From Lactarius indigo (Eukaryota; Basidiomycota; Agaricomycetes; Russulales; Russulaceae): a stretch of 64,000 nt of DNA. The number at the start of each line of letters is the position of its first letter. Within the stretch, counting starts at the first letter, position 1. The translations under genes and the position numbers were made by a program. The stretch is taken from positions 1,054,001 through 1,118,000 of the forward strand of contig JAFKAC010000015.1 of the NCBI GenBank assembly GCA_025766275.1, in the 5' to 3' direction. The notes beneath the pieces are model-generated. The model ran no database searches. It was not told the DNA's origin and was given only the letters and a program-made list of their open reading frames with translations. Shown here in pieces: positions 12,011-23,360 of the stretch.

Positions 12011-15007
12011 ATGCTTCAGCTCTTGCTATTTTTCTCAACTCTTGTCTCCAACCTTGGGGATTCCGTGTATCGAACGGTACATGGGGTCTTCGCGCTCGTC
12101 CTGTTTACCCCGACTCGCCAGCCCAAGTTCACTCCTACGTTAGCCACCCCGTCCTACTCCTCTACTCGACACGCCAGCCACTTTCCTGGAGCCCTCTCAA
12201 GTGTGGTCCCCTCAGCCGTCGAACGAGCTTCCGGCCACCCAAGGCTTTGCGTCGTACCGTAATCCGTTCACCGTAGTTGGCAGCGAGCTTTCCCGGGCCG
12301 CCAAGCCGTTGATCCTGTTGTCGCTTCTCGTTCTTCTATGCCTGCCGTTTTGCAGCGACTTCGGCAGCCTTATCTCCACACTTTTCTCATTGGCGCAGTC
12401 TGTTCCGTCTAAGTTTTTCGTCCTTCGTTCACGCGGACTGTTGCGAGAAGGTTAGAGTCTTTAAGATAACCCTACATCTTATGATACTGACCAAACCTCA
12501 AAGATTGGCCGTACGGACGCCGAACTGGCCAAGAAATGTCGTGCACTAGATATCGCCCTTCAACAGATCGAACGAGGCAATTCCCGCATCCAGTCCTTGA
12601 CCGCGGAGAACGGCTCCCTCAGCAGTCTCATCCTCGATCAAGGCGCGGAGATACGGAGGCAGTCCGCCGTCATCGCTCGACTCGAGGGTCACCTCCATGA
12701 CCAGGAGCGTGTTCTCTCACAGGCCACTAGATCGGGGGAGCAGCACGAACGGAATGCACGCGTTAACCGTCAAGAGGTGACAAGGCTCGAAGAGCGAATA
12801 ACGACTCTCACCGCAGAGTCAGATATGGCCCAGTCGATGTTCGTCCAAAGTCTCCATTCCGCCGAGATTCGTGAAGGGCAGCTATGCGACGCTCTCCACT
12901 CCGCCAGTACTCGTGAAGCACGGCTGCGCGACACCCTCCGCTCCAATGAGGTGCTCGTCTCAAAGGTTCAAGTCCGCCCTCCGCACGGCAGAGGATACGG
13001 GTCGTGCACAGCAACAGGCCCTGGCCCTCGAATTGGAAGCATGCGCGATGCAACTGGAGCACTGGAAGACGACGGCAGAACAGGCCGAGATGAAAGTAGT
13101 AGCTGCCGACCGATCTATGCTTGATCTACGCAAGGAGCTTGCCGATGCCTCTAGAAATGCGCGCGAGGCCAAGGAACAATTAGAGGGCCAGATGGTGGTC
13201 ATCGGTGAACGCGACGCCACCATTCGCTCCTTGGACCGCGAGCTAGTCGAAGTCCGGGGCCAGCTGCAGGAAGCCGAGGACGAGATCGATGGTCTACGGT
13301 CAGACCAAGAGCACGTCGATGCCTGGGTACCCTTGAACGATGTGGACGTACTTCAGTTCAATGACGGGACGCCGCCTGTACTCGAGTGGTGCGGGTGGCT
13401 GACGAAGAACGAACCCAAGATTCCGACCCCAGTCACCCAGCCGCGACCACGGTCCCCGGATATGTCCATCGCGGAACTCTGCTCCGATGGCCCCACACCC
13501 ACTCGAATTGCTGCAACGATTCCGAACCAGCCCCTGGCATGCTCGACTACCCCGGTCATTCGCTCTGCCCCCCTTGACGATCCCTTTGTTGTCGACTCTC
13601 TCCTGAAGCCCTGCCCTGCCCCGAACCCGACATTCGCCGTCTTCGGTCTTGCAGGGTCTCCCTCTACGCCTGTATCGCCCCTGGGCAGAACCGAGGTGAT
13701 CGACGACCTCCAAGAGCAACTCGTACAGGAGCAGCTCGCCCGCGTCGACGCCGAGTACGCACTCACTTTACAGCAGTTGAAAGTGCTCGCGACCGAGGCC
13801 GTCGTCGTCGTTCAGCGCCGTCAGTTCACAGACCAGCAATGCCGACTTTCGGAGGAAACCGCAAAGAATGCTTCTCTCCACGAAGAGATACGCAGTCTCA
13901 AGGCCGAGCACGGTGTCATGACGGCGAAGATCGCTCAATCCGAGGCAAGTCTAGCTGAGTGTCAGACAGCGAGAATGGCCGCCACCAAGGCTGCTGGCGA
14001 TGCGCGCACCGAACTTGTGAAAGTCAAGGAGACCCTGTCTGTGCTCATGACGGAGGCGAAAGGGCTAAATAAGGAGGTCGACGAGCTACGCAATCTCAAG
14101 ACCGTGCATGGTGCCATGGCGGCTCAGGTCGCTCATCTCGAAGCAAGTCTAGCAGACAGTCAGACGGCGACGGTGGCCGCCACCAAGGTTGCTAGCGACA
14201 TGCATACCGAACTCGCGAAAGTGAAGAAGACCTTGTCGACGCTCACGAAGGAGGCTAATAGCCTAAGGAAGAAGACCCACGAGCTGAGGAAGGAGGCCGA
14301 TGGGCTGAAGAAGGGGAAACATGCTCTCGACATGCGTTTATCCCAGGAGATGCTGTTGTCATCAGCGCTTCAAAGACGAGTCCAGGACCTTGAACAGAGG
14401 GCAGCAAAGGTTTCTAGCAAGCCCTCTAATGGTTTGTTCGAACCATTTATACCGTTCTTCGTGGGTCTCACATGATGGTTTGATAGGAACGGACTCTGAA
14501 GGCGACCGCAGTCTGAACTTGGTAGTGTCCGAGTCGGTTTCGTACCTTCTGGATACCTCCCTTCCGTCGATATCGTCCTGGGGAAGTATCCCCGATCGTT
14601 CGCTTCTCGAATCTAGGCAATTTCCTCTCGTCGCCGCGACCAAGCCTGGACCACGATCGCTCACCCCAGCAGTACCGGGCCGGAAGAGATGGTCGACTTT
14701 TCCCACCAAGCTGTCGGCCACGCCCCCAACCGTCAGCCGCGGATTCGACGGTCTCGTCACATCTGAAACGGCACTCTCGCTTATGCTAGCCTCTACTCCT
14801 CCAGACGCTCTTCCCACCTTGTCCCCAGTTTCTACGTCCACGTCAAGTTCTCCTCTCTCCAACCCCCCGTCACCGTGTCACTTGACTAGTTATCCGCGTC
14901 CCGAAGACTGCCCAATGCCGATTGTCGGTCGAGTGAGGAAGAGGAGAAGCTCACCACCGTACACATCTCAGCCTGATCCACCCAAGGGGAAAGCAACTCG
15001 CCGTTGA
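12011..15007 (+). CDS. Unrecognised membrane / coiled-coil / Pro-Ser-rich protein (paralogue 2)
   Basis: Same layout as the gene at 3920. It starts MLQLLLFFSTLVSNLG (hydrophobic, possibly a signal anchor). A probable intron at 12077-12143 joins to a segment with a second hydrophobic stretch (LILLSLLVLLCLPF, about 12310). A coiled coil covers about 12505-14430; it contains two 42-bp repeats (12852-12935), an intron at 12951-13011 that restores the frame into QQALALELEACAM, a Pro/Ser-rich linker (about 13380-13690), and two 66-residue repeats (13897-14292). An intron at about 14433-14487 leads into a Ser/Pro-rich tail ending in basic residues (GRVRKRRSS...KGKATRR). The join near 12420-12503 is unclear. 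Tail motif DCPMPIVGRVRKRRS resembles DCPTSTPVAISRRL of paralogue 1. Function unknown; the architecture suggests a membrane-anchored coiled-coil scaffold (inference). Confidence 0.6.
12852..12935 (+). repeat. Two tandem 42-bp units in coiled coil 2
   Basis: Both units encode LHSAxxREaxLxDx-type 14-mers (LHSAEIREGQLCDA and LHSASTREARLRDT). The period equals that of the repeats in paralogue 1, though the sequence differs. Confidence 0.75.
13897..14292 (+). repeat. Two tandem 198-bp (66-residue) coding repeats
   Basis: Unit 1 starts LKAEHGVMTAK and unit 2 (14095) starts LKTVHGAMAAQ; both share EASLAxxQTA, the TK-A core and an L-K-VK-TLS block at equal offsets. The frame is kept through both units. 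Confidence 0.85.
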
Positions 15008-16680
15008 GAGGTACTTCATGCCCTGCTTTCTCTAATATGGAAACTCACCTTCACTCCCAGGTTATTTTCTAGCTGATCCTTTCAGCGTCTCAATTCTTCC
15101 CTCTCACCACAAACCTATCGAAAGAAAATCCCATACCCTCGTCGACGATACCAGAAACTTTATATACAGACCATCTACCGTTAAACCGTAAGAAAACCTA
15201 CTTATCATATACACTAGTCTTTACTATACTACTATACTCGATATACAAGCTGAAGACCTCAATGATACATAGATACAGTGTTTTGGAAAAATAGTTAAAT
15301 ACTACATACTATAATAATGTGATACGTACTTGAAAATAACTAGAAAATTCAATGGTTAGATCTAACGTCCTAAGCGCAGTGCACATAGTAACAGAGTTTT
15401 TATTGAGAGACCTCCAAGGAGACCTCGGGGAAAATAGTCTCGCTCACAGCTTGGCTCACAGCCAAGAATATTTTGAAACCCTTCTTCCGAGCTTCCTCAT
15501 AAATCCGTTGAAGTTTTGAACACTTAACGAACTTTTCCCGGGTCTCTCTTTCACCTTCTTTCCAAGCTTCTTGCCTTGCCCTTGTCGAGTACCCTTTATG
15601 TCGAGCCCACCTGAGACGACGGTACTAACCATAAAGTGAAACCGCTGCGGTTCTCAAGGTCAGGACATGTGTCTGGAGCCCGTCTCATTCAATAAAAAAA
15701 AAGTACTACTTTCACGACATTCGTACGGTGGTGTCGACATCTCCCAGAGAACAAGCAAGAGAAAGTAGACACGAGGAATGGAAATTACTATAGTACGTAA
15801 TTGTACAGACCGGTTCGGAAGCGAAGCGGCGAGGCGGAAACGAGGCGTACATGATTGCGCGCCAATCGATGAAGCGAATCCCCGTATATATATACAGTAC
15901 ACTCTTACCGAGTAGCTGTGAGGATCGTGAAGACACGCATTCCGCCCGCAAAGATAACGGATGGAGTGCTCAATTCTGCTCTGCAATGTGCCTGTCTTCA
16001 GCGGTAGAAACAAACCTGTTAGGTGCCAATGGGCACAACTGCATGTCACCCAGATAAGCGAAGCTCCGCGGTCGAACCGGATCCTCGTGCCAGATATCCC
16101 AAGTACTCACTAGCTTCGATGGGGCCTTGCGACTGCAGGTCTGTTAGACTCATACATCAGATGCGTCCGCGCAGAGCCCCGATTGGCGATCATCCCGATC
16201 GCACGGTTGTAACTTACCCAACCAAGGTGCTGGCAATAACCGGTGATTCCAATAGTCTAACGGTAAACGCCAAATTGAATGCGGGGGTTGCCAGATATTT
16301 GAGTTCGTAGAGCGTCGCGCCTCATGACGGTGTTGCTAGCAGGATCCCAAAAAAACACGCACTCCGCACCCGGGGATGGGGCATGCCGCGAGGTGATATC
16401 ACCAAGCCTTCACAACCACTTGACGTAGGCGGGGCACGTACTCATGTTGATTGATATAACATGGACCGGCCCGGGACAAAGTCGAGGTTGAGGGGGGTCT
16501 CGGCCCGTTTGTCCCGGTGGGTTGCTCGTTTTATTTACTTTACGCCGTCACTTTGCGCCGTCACGGTGTCCGCTCCGAGGCCACAGCCTCGCGCTCTTCC
16601 GTCTCCCATTCCTTGTCTCGCCTCGCCTCCGACACTGGAGGTGTCTGGTCTTTCCCAGCTTCTTCCATTCCGTGCTAGTC
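15008..16680. other. Intergenic stretch, AT-rich, no supported gene
   Basis: About 15180-15400 is AT-rich with runs of short purine/pyrimidine alternation. A tract of alternating T and A lies at about 15885-15895. No frame shows a conserved domain. The last 200 bp form the upstream region of the Sel1-repeat gene. Confidence 0.4.
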
Positions 16681-18558
16681 ATGAGTGACCATGTTGTCCC
16701 GTCCTTTGAGAGTTTACAGGTACACTCTCCACTTGAAAGCCTCGTTCGCAGGACCTCCTCTCGCCGACGCCCGAATACCACCCCAACACCTTTATCTCAG
16801 GACGAAATGGACTGCTATTCAAACGTCCCCGTACTTGGTGCACCACCGAAGCACAACACCGGTCATCCACCGCCGTCGCCTCTGTTACACACCCGCTTTC
16901 GTGCCTCCGTAGCGACACAGTCATCATCCAACACCTCTGCTGAGACACATGGTCGCACCCGTTCACATGCGTCCAACGGGAGTCAGGACATTCCCTATGA
17001 CGATGACATTAGTGTCTATTCGATCGCCACGGCTTCCATTCCGAATTCTGGTCCTACATCTAACATCGTTGTTGACAAACCTGAAGATACCGCTGGCTCG
17101 AGTATTAAAGGAAAAGTCCGGAATTTATTTCAGAGAACACCTCCCCGGCGCCAGGGTGACACTTCTAACTCGACAGATGGACATTACGAGCGTCGTTCAA
17201 CGGATAGTGCGACTGACCCATTTATGTACCAGCAATCACGGTCCTCAAATTCGTCTGCTGTCCCCACTGTAGTTGTGTCAGTGGAAGAAGTGGACGAGGC
17301 GGCCTATGATTACGAGTATGAACAAGGGAGTGCACTGTCTAGTCCGACCTCGGGCTCACGGTTACTTGCTGGACGTACGCCTTCTGCCGTACCCAGAAAT
17401 GTGAACTTTTCTCGGCCTGTGAAGCCAGGGGGTGCCTCCGAAGAGGCCAAGCGCCAAGTCCTCGCACGAAACGCGTTTCGGTCGACGTTGACTCACTCCA
17501 GTCTGAGGCCATCAGAACAGCCTCAGCCGCAGTCATCGCCACACTCCACAGAAGATCTTTCATTGTTGGAGGCGGCGCAATCTGTATCGACAAAGATATC
17601 TGACAGCCCTCCTAAACCCTCACTCTCACCGTCATCTTCTCCCATACCTTCTACGCGCCGTCCGTCGAATCCTCGTGCTGTCGCCGGCAGTCACCTAATG
17701 CGTAACCCTCCGTCTGTAACATCTTCGTTGAGCAGTCTCTACTCCGCGTACTCGTACTACCAACTGGATAGCCCTTCACCCTCACCCACGATTGATACAC
17801 TTCAAGTTCCGCCGTCACCTTACGCCCCCCCTCCGCACACCCCTCCTCCACGTACACCTTCCCCTTTGAACCCAGCTCCAGCGCCCAAAGGCAACCCCGA
17901 ACAGCTCGTGCTCGCCGATCAACTATTACAAGAGGGCATACAGCACCACGAAGCTAATCGTCTCAAGGAAGCTGCGGCCGCATTTGAGAGAAGCGCGAAA
18001 ACGCCAGGAGGGAGCGGCGTAGGCATGTTGATGTGGGGGCTTACATTGCGGCATGGTTGGGGCTGCCCGAAAGACGAGGTCCTCGGATTCTCCTGGCTGC
18101 GCCGTGCGGCAGAGGCAGCCGTTGGTGACCTCGAACACGCCCGCACGGGAATTGACGCAAGTGCGGTACGCGGCGAACTGGTCCTCGCGATATACGAAGT
18201 CGGACAATGCTTCTTCCAAGGATGGGGCGTGAAGAAAGATCAGAAAATGGCCATGGTGAGTCACTTTTCTTTTTTTTTTTTTCGGTCATGGGCTATGGGC
18301 TCAAAACCTTTAGTCCTATTTTCAAGTCGCAGCAAAGCTTGGTGATATGGACGCACAACAGGAGCTTGCGTTTTGCTACGCTAATGGCCGCGGTTGTAAG
18401 AAAGATCGTAAGGAGGCAGCCAAATGGTACCGCGCGGCTGTAAGATTTACTTCGACTACATCCTCAATAATTGCGAGTGCTAACAATTTACCTTTCAGGT
18501 CGCACAGGGAGCGAGTGACGTCGGCCTTGCTTGGATCTACAAGGAGAAGTTTCAGTAA
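16681..18558 (+). CDS. Sel1-repeat (HCP-like) protein with disordered N-terminus
   Basis: The first about 400 residues are Ser/Pro-rich and probably disordered (many SSP and PPxP runs, TPPRTPSP near 17850). The C-terminus holds Sel1-like/TPR-type helical repeats: LADQLLQEGIQHHEANRLKEAA, then GMLMWGLTLRHGWGC.KDE, GQCFFQGWGVKKDQKMA and AFCYANGRGCKKDRKEAAKWY. Two introns close in phase: about 18256-18313 (gtgagt...tttag, giving AMSYFQVAAKLGD) and about 18440-18498. It ends VGLAWIYKEKFQ. Start is the ATG giving MSDHVVPSFES; in-frame codons upstream lack an ATG. Sel1-repeat proteins act as adaptors in signalling or protein quality control; the layout resembles fungal DSF2/SKT5-like proteins, but the partner is unknown. 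Confidence 0.85.
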
Positions 18559-21500
18559 CAGCCATCAGTCATCCCTGAGCATCGCTCAGATCACTCCTCA
18601 GACACTATACCCGCATTTTCTGATAACCTCAATGCATACGTTTTGATACCCGATCAACTATGATACCGATCGATTAATGCCTTCTCAGATCGATCTCTCC
18701 TAAGGCAGAAAGAAGGAGCAATACTCTAGCTGGAGTACACCCTCCGATATGGGCTCTCACTAAGGTTCGTTCATTCTCATACAGTACTAAGGAGACCAGT
18801 TAAGACGCCAGGACTCCCGTTCAGGTCGGATTCATAGTCAGGTGCTTGGTGTGATATAAAATTACCATGAAATTTTTTTTCATGCGCCACGGCGCGGCAA
18901 AAGTCCTCGGATGCTCAAGTTGGCAAATCGTAAAAGGTGAATGAGGGGGAAGTGTGATGGTTCACTGGGTCGAAGGGACCATATCCCACATATGCGTCGC
19001 GAAGGGCGTGAGTGAACTCTCATAGACAGCTTCGAGTGTGAACCAAGAGGACATGTCGACCTCTGGGTTAAAGGAAGCTAAGGTGAGTAGAAGTTGGCAG
19101 CGGTATTCGGTGATCGTTTGGGACTGCACGACGCGGCGCGAGTACCTCGCGTTCGGATGCAGTTGCGGAGGAAATCAAAACGCGGTTACTGTAAGTCAAG
19201 TTAACGGCAACTAAGGTCGACTGAGCAACGGCTCCTGGGCCGGTCACGACATCGCCGTTACCATATTTGCCGTTTGAATACACACCAACGAACGGACCAT
19301 CCGGTTCTACAGTCATAGAAGTTGCATCACTTGCATGATTTGGGAGAATCCCCGTCCCTGTCCTTACTGTGACTCGGACAGGGGCACATCGTGTGGTCGC
19401 CACCGACTGGTCATCGCCCTCGTGTTTCGATGTGCCGTGCCTTGACTCAGAAACGGCTTAGTTTTTTCTTCCCCCTGTCTCTTTCTATTGACCGCGTGGT
19501 AGAAGCATATGACGACGTACAAACTCGAAACTTGAAGATTTGCCCATGGGTACAGGTGCCTGTGTCGTGATGGAAAATAAAATAAAATTGTCGTTCGATA
19601 TTTACCTCAAACTATCGTCTTCTTTAACATTCTTCAGAACACTTCGTACGCAGGGTGCACACTGGCGGCAGTTCTGGGATTCCATTACCCGCCTTCGAAT
19701 ACCATATGAGGGGGGCCCATTGTTCTTTTTTTTTTTGATCCATGTTTATTCTGGGGTACATATCGGAGATACAGACCAGTCGCGTCGAGAACCCAACACA
19801 TTTAAGAAACACAGGTGGGGCCCATTGTTCCCCTTCATTTCTGAGGGTGGGTTCTCTGGCGCCTTCGTCCGCATCTTTTGAGGTTAGAGGCAAGGTTAAT
19901 ACCCGCACTGGCCAGTAACGCGTGAGGGCGGACAGGACAGAATGTGGACTACAGCCAAGGGCCAAGGAAGATAATCAATCAACCGACATCGTGTCCGTAT
20001 TTCCAGCTGGTGTTTCTCCCAGGGCTTTGCCAAGTTAACGCCAATGATCGGCCATCCTCACTGACGAAGGGGGGCTAGAAACCCTTATTACTAGTCTTAA
20101 ACTTTGTTGGTTTCTGATAAGCCAAGAGTCCAGTATGGAGACAGCCTCGCTCGCTCCCAGGGGCTAAAAATGGGCGAGGTCGAGCTAGATAGATTCCTGG
20201 GCCTTCTTCGTTATCGATATCGACTGGGAAACGTATCTAGGCCTCCATTCCCTTCCCGATAAAAATACTGGGGTTCAGGGTGTTCGTGAGTCGCACTGTT
20301 ATTGGTCCCGTACCAGTGTATTGTCTCTGACTCGGGTTTCCGTTGCCATGAAGCATCCCCGAAGCGCTGAGAGTACTACAGTAGCACCCTGTCCGCAAGG
20401 TACTTGGAGTCGCGTGAGCGATCACGCTACTGTATACGCGACTCATGTGATTAAATGCCTAACATACGCAAGGTCGTGCGTGACCCGCGGGCCTACCGTA
20501 AGTTAACCGACGCCTATGTTGCAAGGTGTTTTCTGAACAGCCCCAGTGCGTTATTCATCGATAAGACGGTGATCAAGACCCGCTGTAGTTTGGTGCGGCG
20601 CCGAGACTGATGGTCGAGGCAATGGCCAAGAACTAACTGGAAGATTCCAGAACAAGCCCCCATTATTTGTTGCGCAGCACCCCGCCGTTCAAGCACTACC
20701 CAATCGGCAAAGTGACCCAGAGGTGCGAGATCAATCACCCGGTGAACGGCTGTAGGGGTCAAAAGAAGTATTCATAGCGAAATGGGTCTCCTGAGGCCCT
20801 CGCCTAGCTGTGTAATAGTCTCCCGATCTAAGAAATATCTCGACGATCACTAGGCGTGCCTCGATCCCCTAACAAATGTAGGACCTACTGCACTGGGAAA
20901 ACCTTTTCGCCAAAATTTCGCCGATGAGTCATATTTCAGCACGAGCAAGTACTGTAATGTGGCGCACGACATCCCACTCAGGAATCACATTGGCTTCAAG
21001 GAGTAGTACAGCGGCGAAGCCAAGGCGCCCCGTCATGAAGATGTTACTATCAGAGTGTATCAGCGTTGCCCCCAGGGGCTAACAAGAAGCAATGAAGATG
21101 TATTCCTCGCATATAGAAATCGTTCACGTGGGCCACGTCTACTGTCTTGTGAGAAGAAAAGATTTCCAGGGGGCGGGTCAGGTGTCTGTATCAGCAATGT
21201 CATTACAGTCCGAATACCGCGAGTACCGGCAAACGTAGCGCGCCTGGTGGCGCTAGTGCGCCAGATGTTTATTCCGCAAGTTCCGGTGGGCGCAAGCTGT
21301 TGACACACCTGCACCCAAAAGCATGAAAATGATATGGCTTGTTCTGGTGAAGGAGCGTTGGGTGCTAAAAACCTTGGGTGCTAAAAACCTAGAATGGAAT
21401 CTGCCCAGCCTGCAACTCCCCAGGGGACTGGGATCAAATTTCAGAGACAGTGGCGAACAAATTAAACTTGAGGGCCGAATGATCGCAAACTCGATGACGG

Positions 21501-23360
21501 AGATGCAAAAGGTCCGCTGTTGTAAGATGTCGGCAGGGTAAAGCTACCGCATAGTACGTTAAGGGGAAGGTTGTGGACCCCAAAGTCAAGCCCCAACCCG
21601 GTGGGTTATGCCTTGCTATTCATACCTTGGCTCGTATCTTGTCATGAAATGGATTTTCCGTACCATCGCGATGTCACCCCACGGCGTGTTGGTGGAAGAA
21701 GTGAGGTCGAGGCCATTCTGTTTCACAGTGACAGGGGCCCAGGTCCATCATGTCCGCTTGTCGTAATGGAACCCTAACTATCCTTCAGAGTACAACCTGG
21801 TCCATATATATAGTATGGTTTATATGGTTCTAGATTTTTACCCCACTGGCAGGGCGTACTACATAAATGTAAATTTTGAAAGAAAAGGACTCACTTGGCG
21901 CTCAGTACTCAACGTTCAACGGCGCCGGGCACTCAGCGCTCAGCCGCTGAGAACTGAGTACTGAGTTTAGTCAAGCCGTATCACCTCGAGTGGGAGCCTG
22001 GGTGGGAGCCTGAGGGCTACGTATAAAGAGGTGCAGTTTGACAAAGTTCTCTCTGTCGACCGACTTCTTTAACCCCTACCTCCACAATAGGGCGCTGAGC
22101 TGGGCGCCTCAGCCCGCCCATCGTGCCTCCCGCGACCCCCCTCAGAGCCCTTTCGTTTCTCGCGCTAAAGAGTGAAGGCACTACTCACCACGTCCTACAA
22201 CGAAGTCAGAATGGCGCCTTTGTGAGGCCAATACTGAGGTGACAGTGAGGTCACCCTCCCTTCACACCACACACCGGTCCCACTGGCACCCAGTGCAAGT
22301 CCCCGTCTACTAGAGGAAATTCTCTTGAACGAAGCACACCGGAAATTGTGAAACATTCCGCAAATACCAAAGTCGTTGGAGTGTTCATCATCGAGCCAGG
22401 CCACCTTGGTGACTTGGAATTTGGGAAGGGTATCGGGGGGTATGGCTAGTTGGACGCTGCCACGACTCACACTAGCACATTGCAGCTCCGCAGGCGTTTG
22501 AGAACCCAGATTGCAAGCTGAGAAGATAGGAAAGATCTCCGGATTCAACTGAACTAAGCCTCGCACCGAGGCAGTGTATAAGATACGTTATCGTCCATCC
22601 CTATGGTGCCATCACCTTATCGATTTGGTCAGGCTCAGGCTGCTCTAGTGAACGTTGTGTTGGTTCGGACAGCGCATGTTAACATTAAATTTGCGCATTA
22701 CGGCTCGGATCGCCGAAAGGGAAGGCTATAATTGCTCCGATCCCTCACCTCCACCTATCGCGCGTGTGTCCTTACAGCAGCTGTAGGGCTGCTTGTCAAG
22801 AAGCGTCAATTTTAGCCTCCGCCCCCATGGACTTGGAGTGGACATGCATGGCTTAGCTCCAGTTACAGGAAAGTATATACCTCTAGTGCGGACGTATCAT
22901 TGACGTGGCCATATTTGAATGTGTTCTATCGTAAAAGTGGCCATTCCGCATTCCGCTGGCGGCGTTCGACTTGACGTTTTCCAGGGTAAGGGAACCACTC
23001 CATCAGCTAAATTCCGTCCCCGTAGTCCACATACTTCATAGTTTGCCTTGCGGCTCGACAAGCCCCGCGCCGCACGCACTCCGCGCATATAGCCGGGAAA
23101 TTGGAAGCAGTCGTTCTCGGCGACTGAGGTTCAATTCGTACGGGGAGGTTTCTACGGACATCGTTCCAATTACACCCTTCCAGTCAAATAAATGGCCTCA
23201 TTGTAGCCGGAATAGCGCTTAAATTTTTTACACAATCTAGGAAATTTGTTCATGACGCCCATCGGTATTTGTATAGCTGGAGGATATATTTCCGAACGCG
23301 GCCGGGGGCAGCGTTATAAGAACAGCTCCTGGATAGGGTCCTGGTACCCACCCGTGAAAC
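18559..23360. other. Long gene-free stretch (4.8 kb)
   Basis: No frame on either strand shows a recognisable domain. Noted inside: poly-T/A runs (about 19727), two copies of GGGCCCATTGTTC (about 19713 and 19817), an inverted repeat at 21901-21965 and a TATAAA at 22022. Composition and broken short frames suggest decayed repeats rather than genes. Confidence 0.4.
21901..21965. repeat. Perfect 11-bp inverted repeat with 43-bp spacer
   Basis: CTCAGTACTCA at 21901-21911 is matched by TGAGTACTGAG at 21955-21965. The spacer is rich in CTCAG/GCTGAG words. TATAAA lies 57 bp further on (22022-22027). This could be the edge of a non-autonomous element or LTR, but no second copy was found in the window. 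Confidence 0.5.

Noticed and set aside
12951..13011. Apparent frameshift in coiled-coil gene 2
   Set aside because: A 61-nt GT-AG intron restores the frame exactly into QQALALELEACAM.
18256..18313. Apparent frameshift in the Sel1-repeat gene
   Set aside because: Choosing the earlier acceptor (ctttag) gives AMSYFQVAAKLGD in phase.
19068..19403. Minus-strand 111-codon frame as a gene
   Set aside because: No recognisable domain, no start context, and no flanking exons that extend it.
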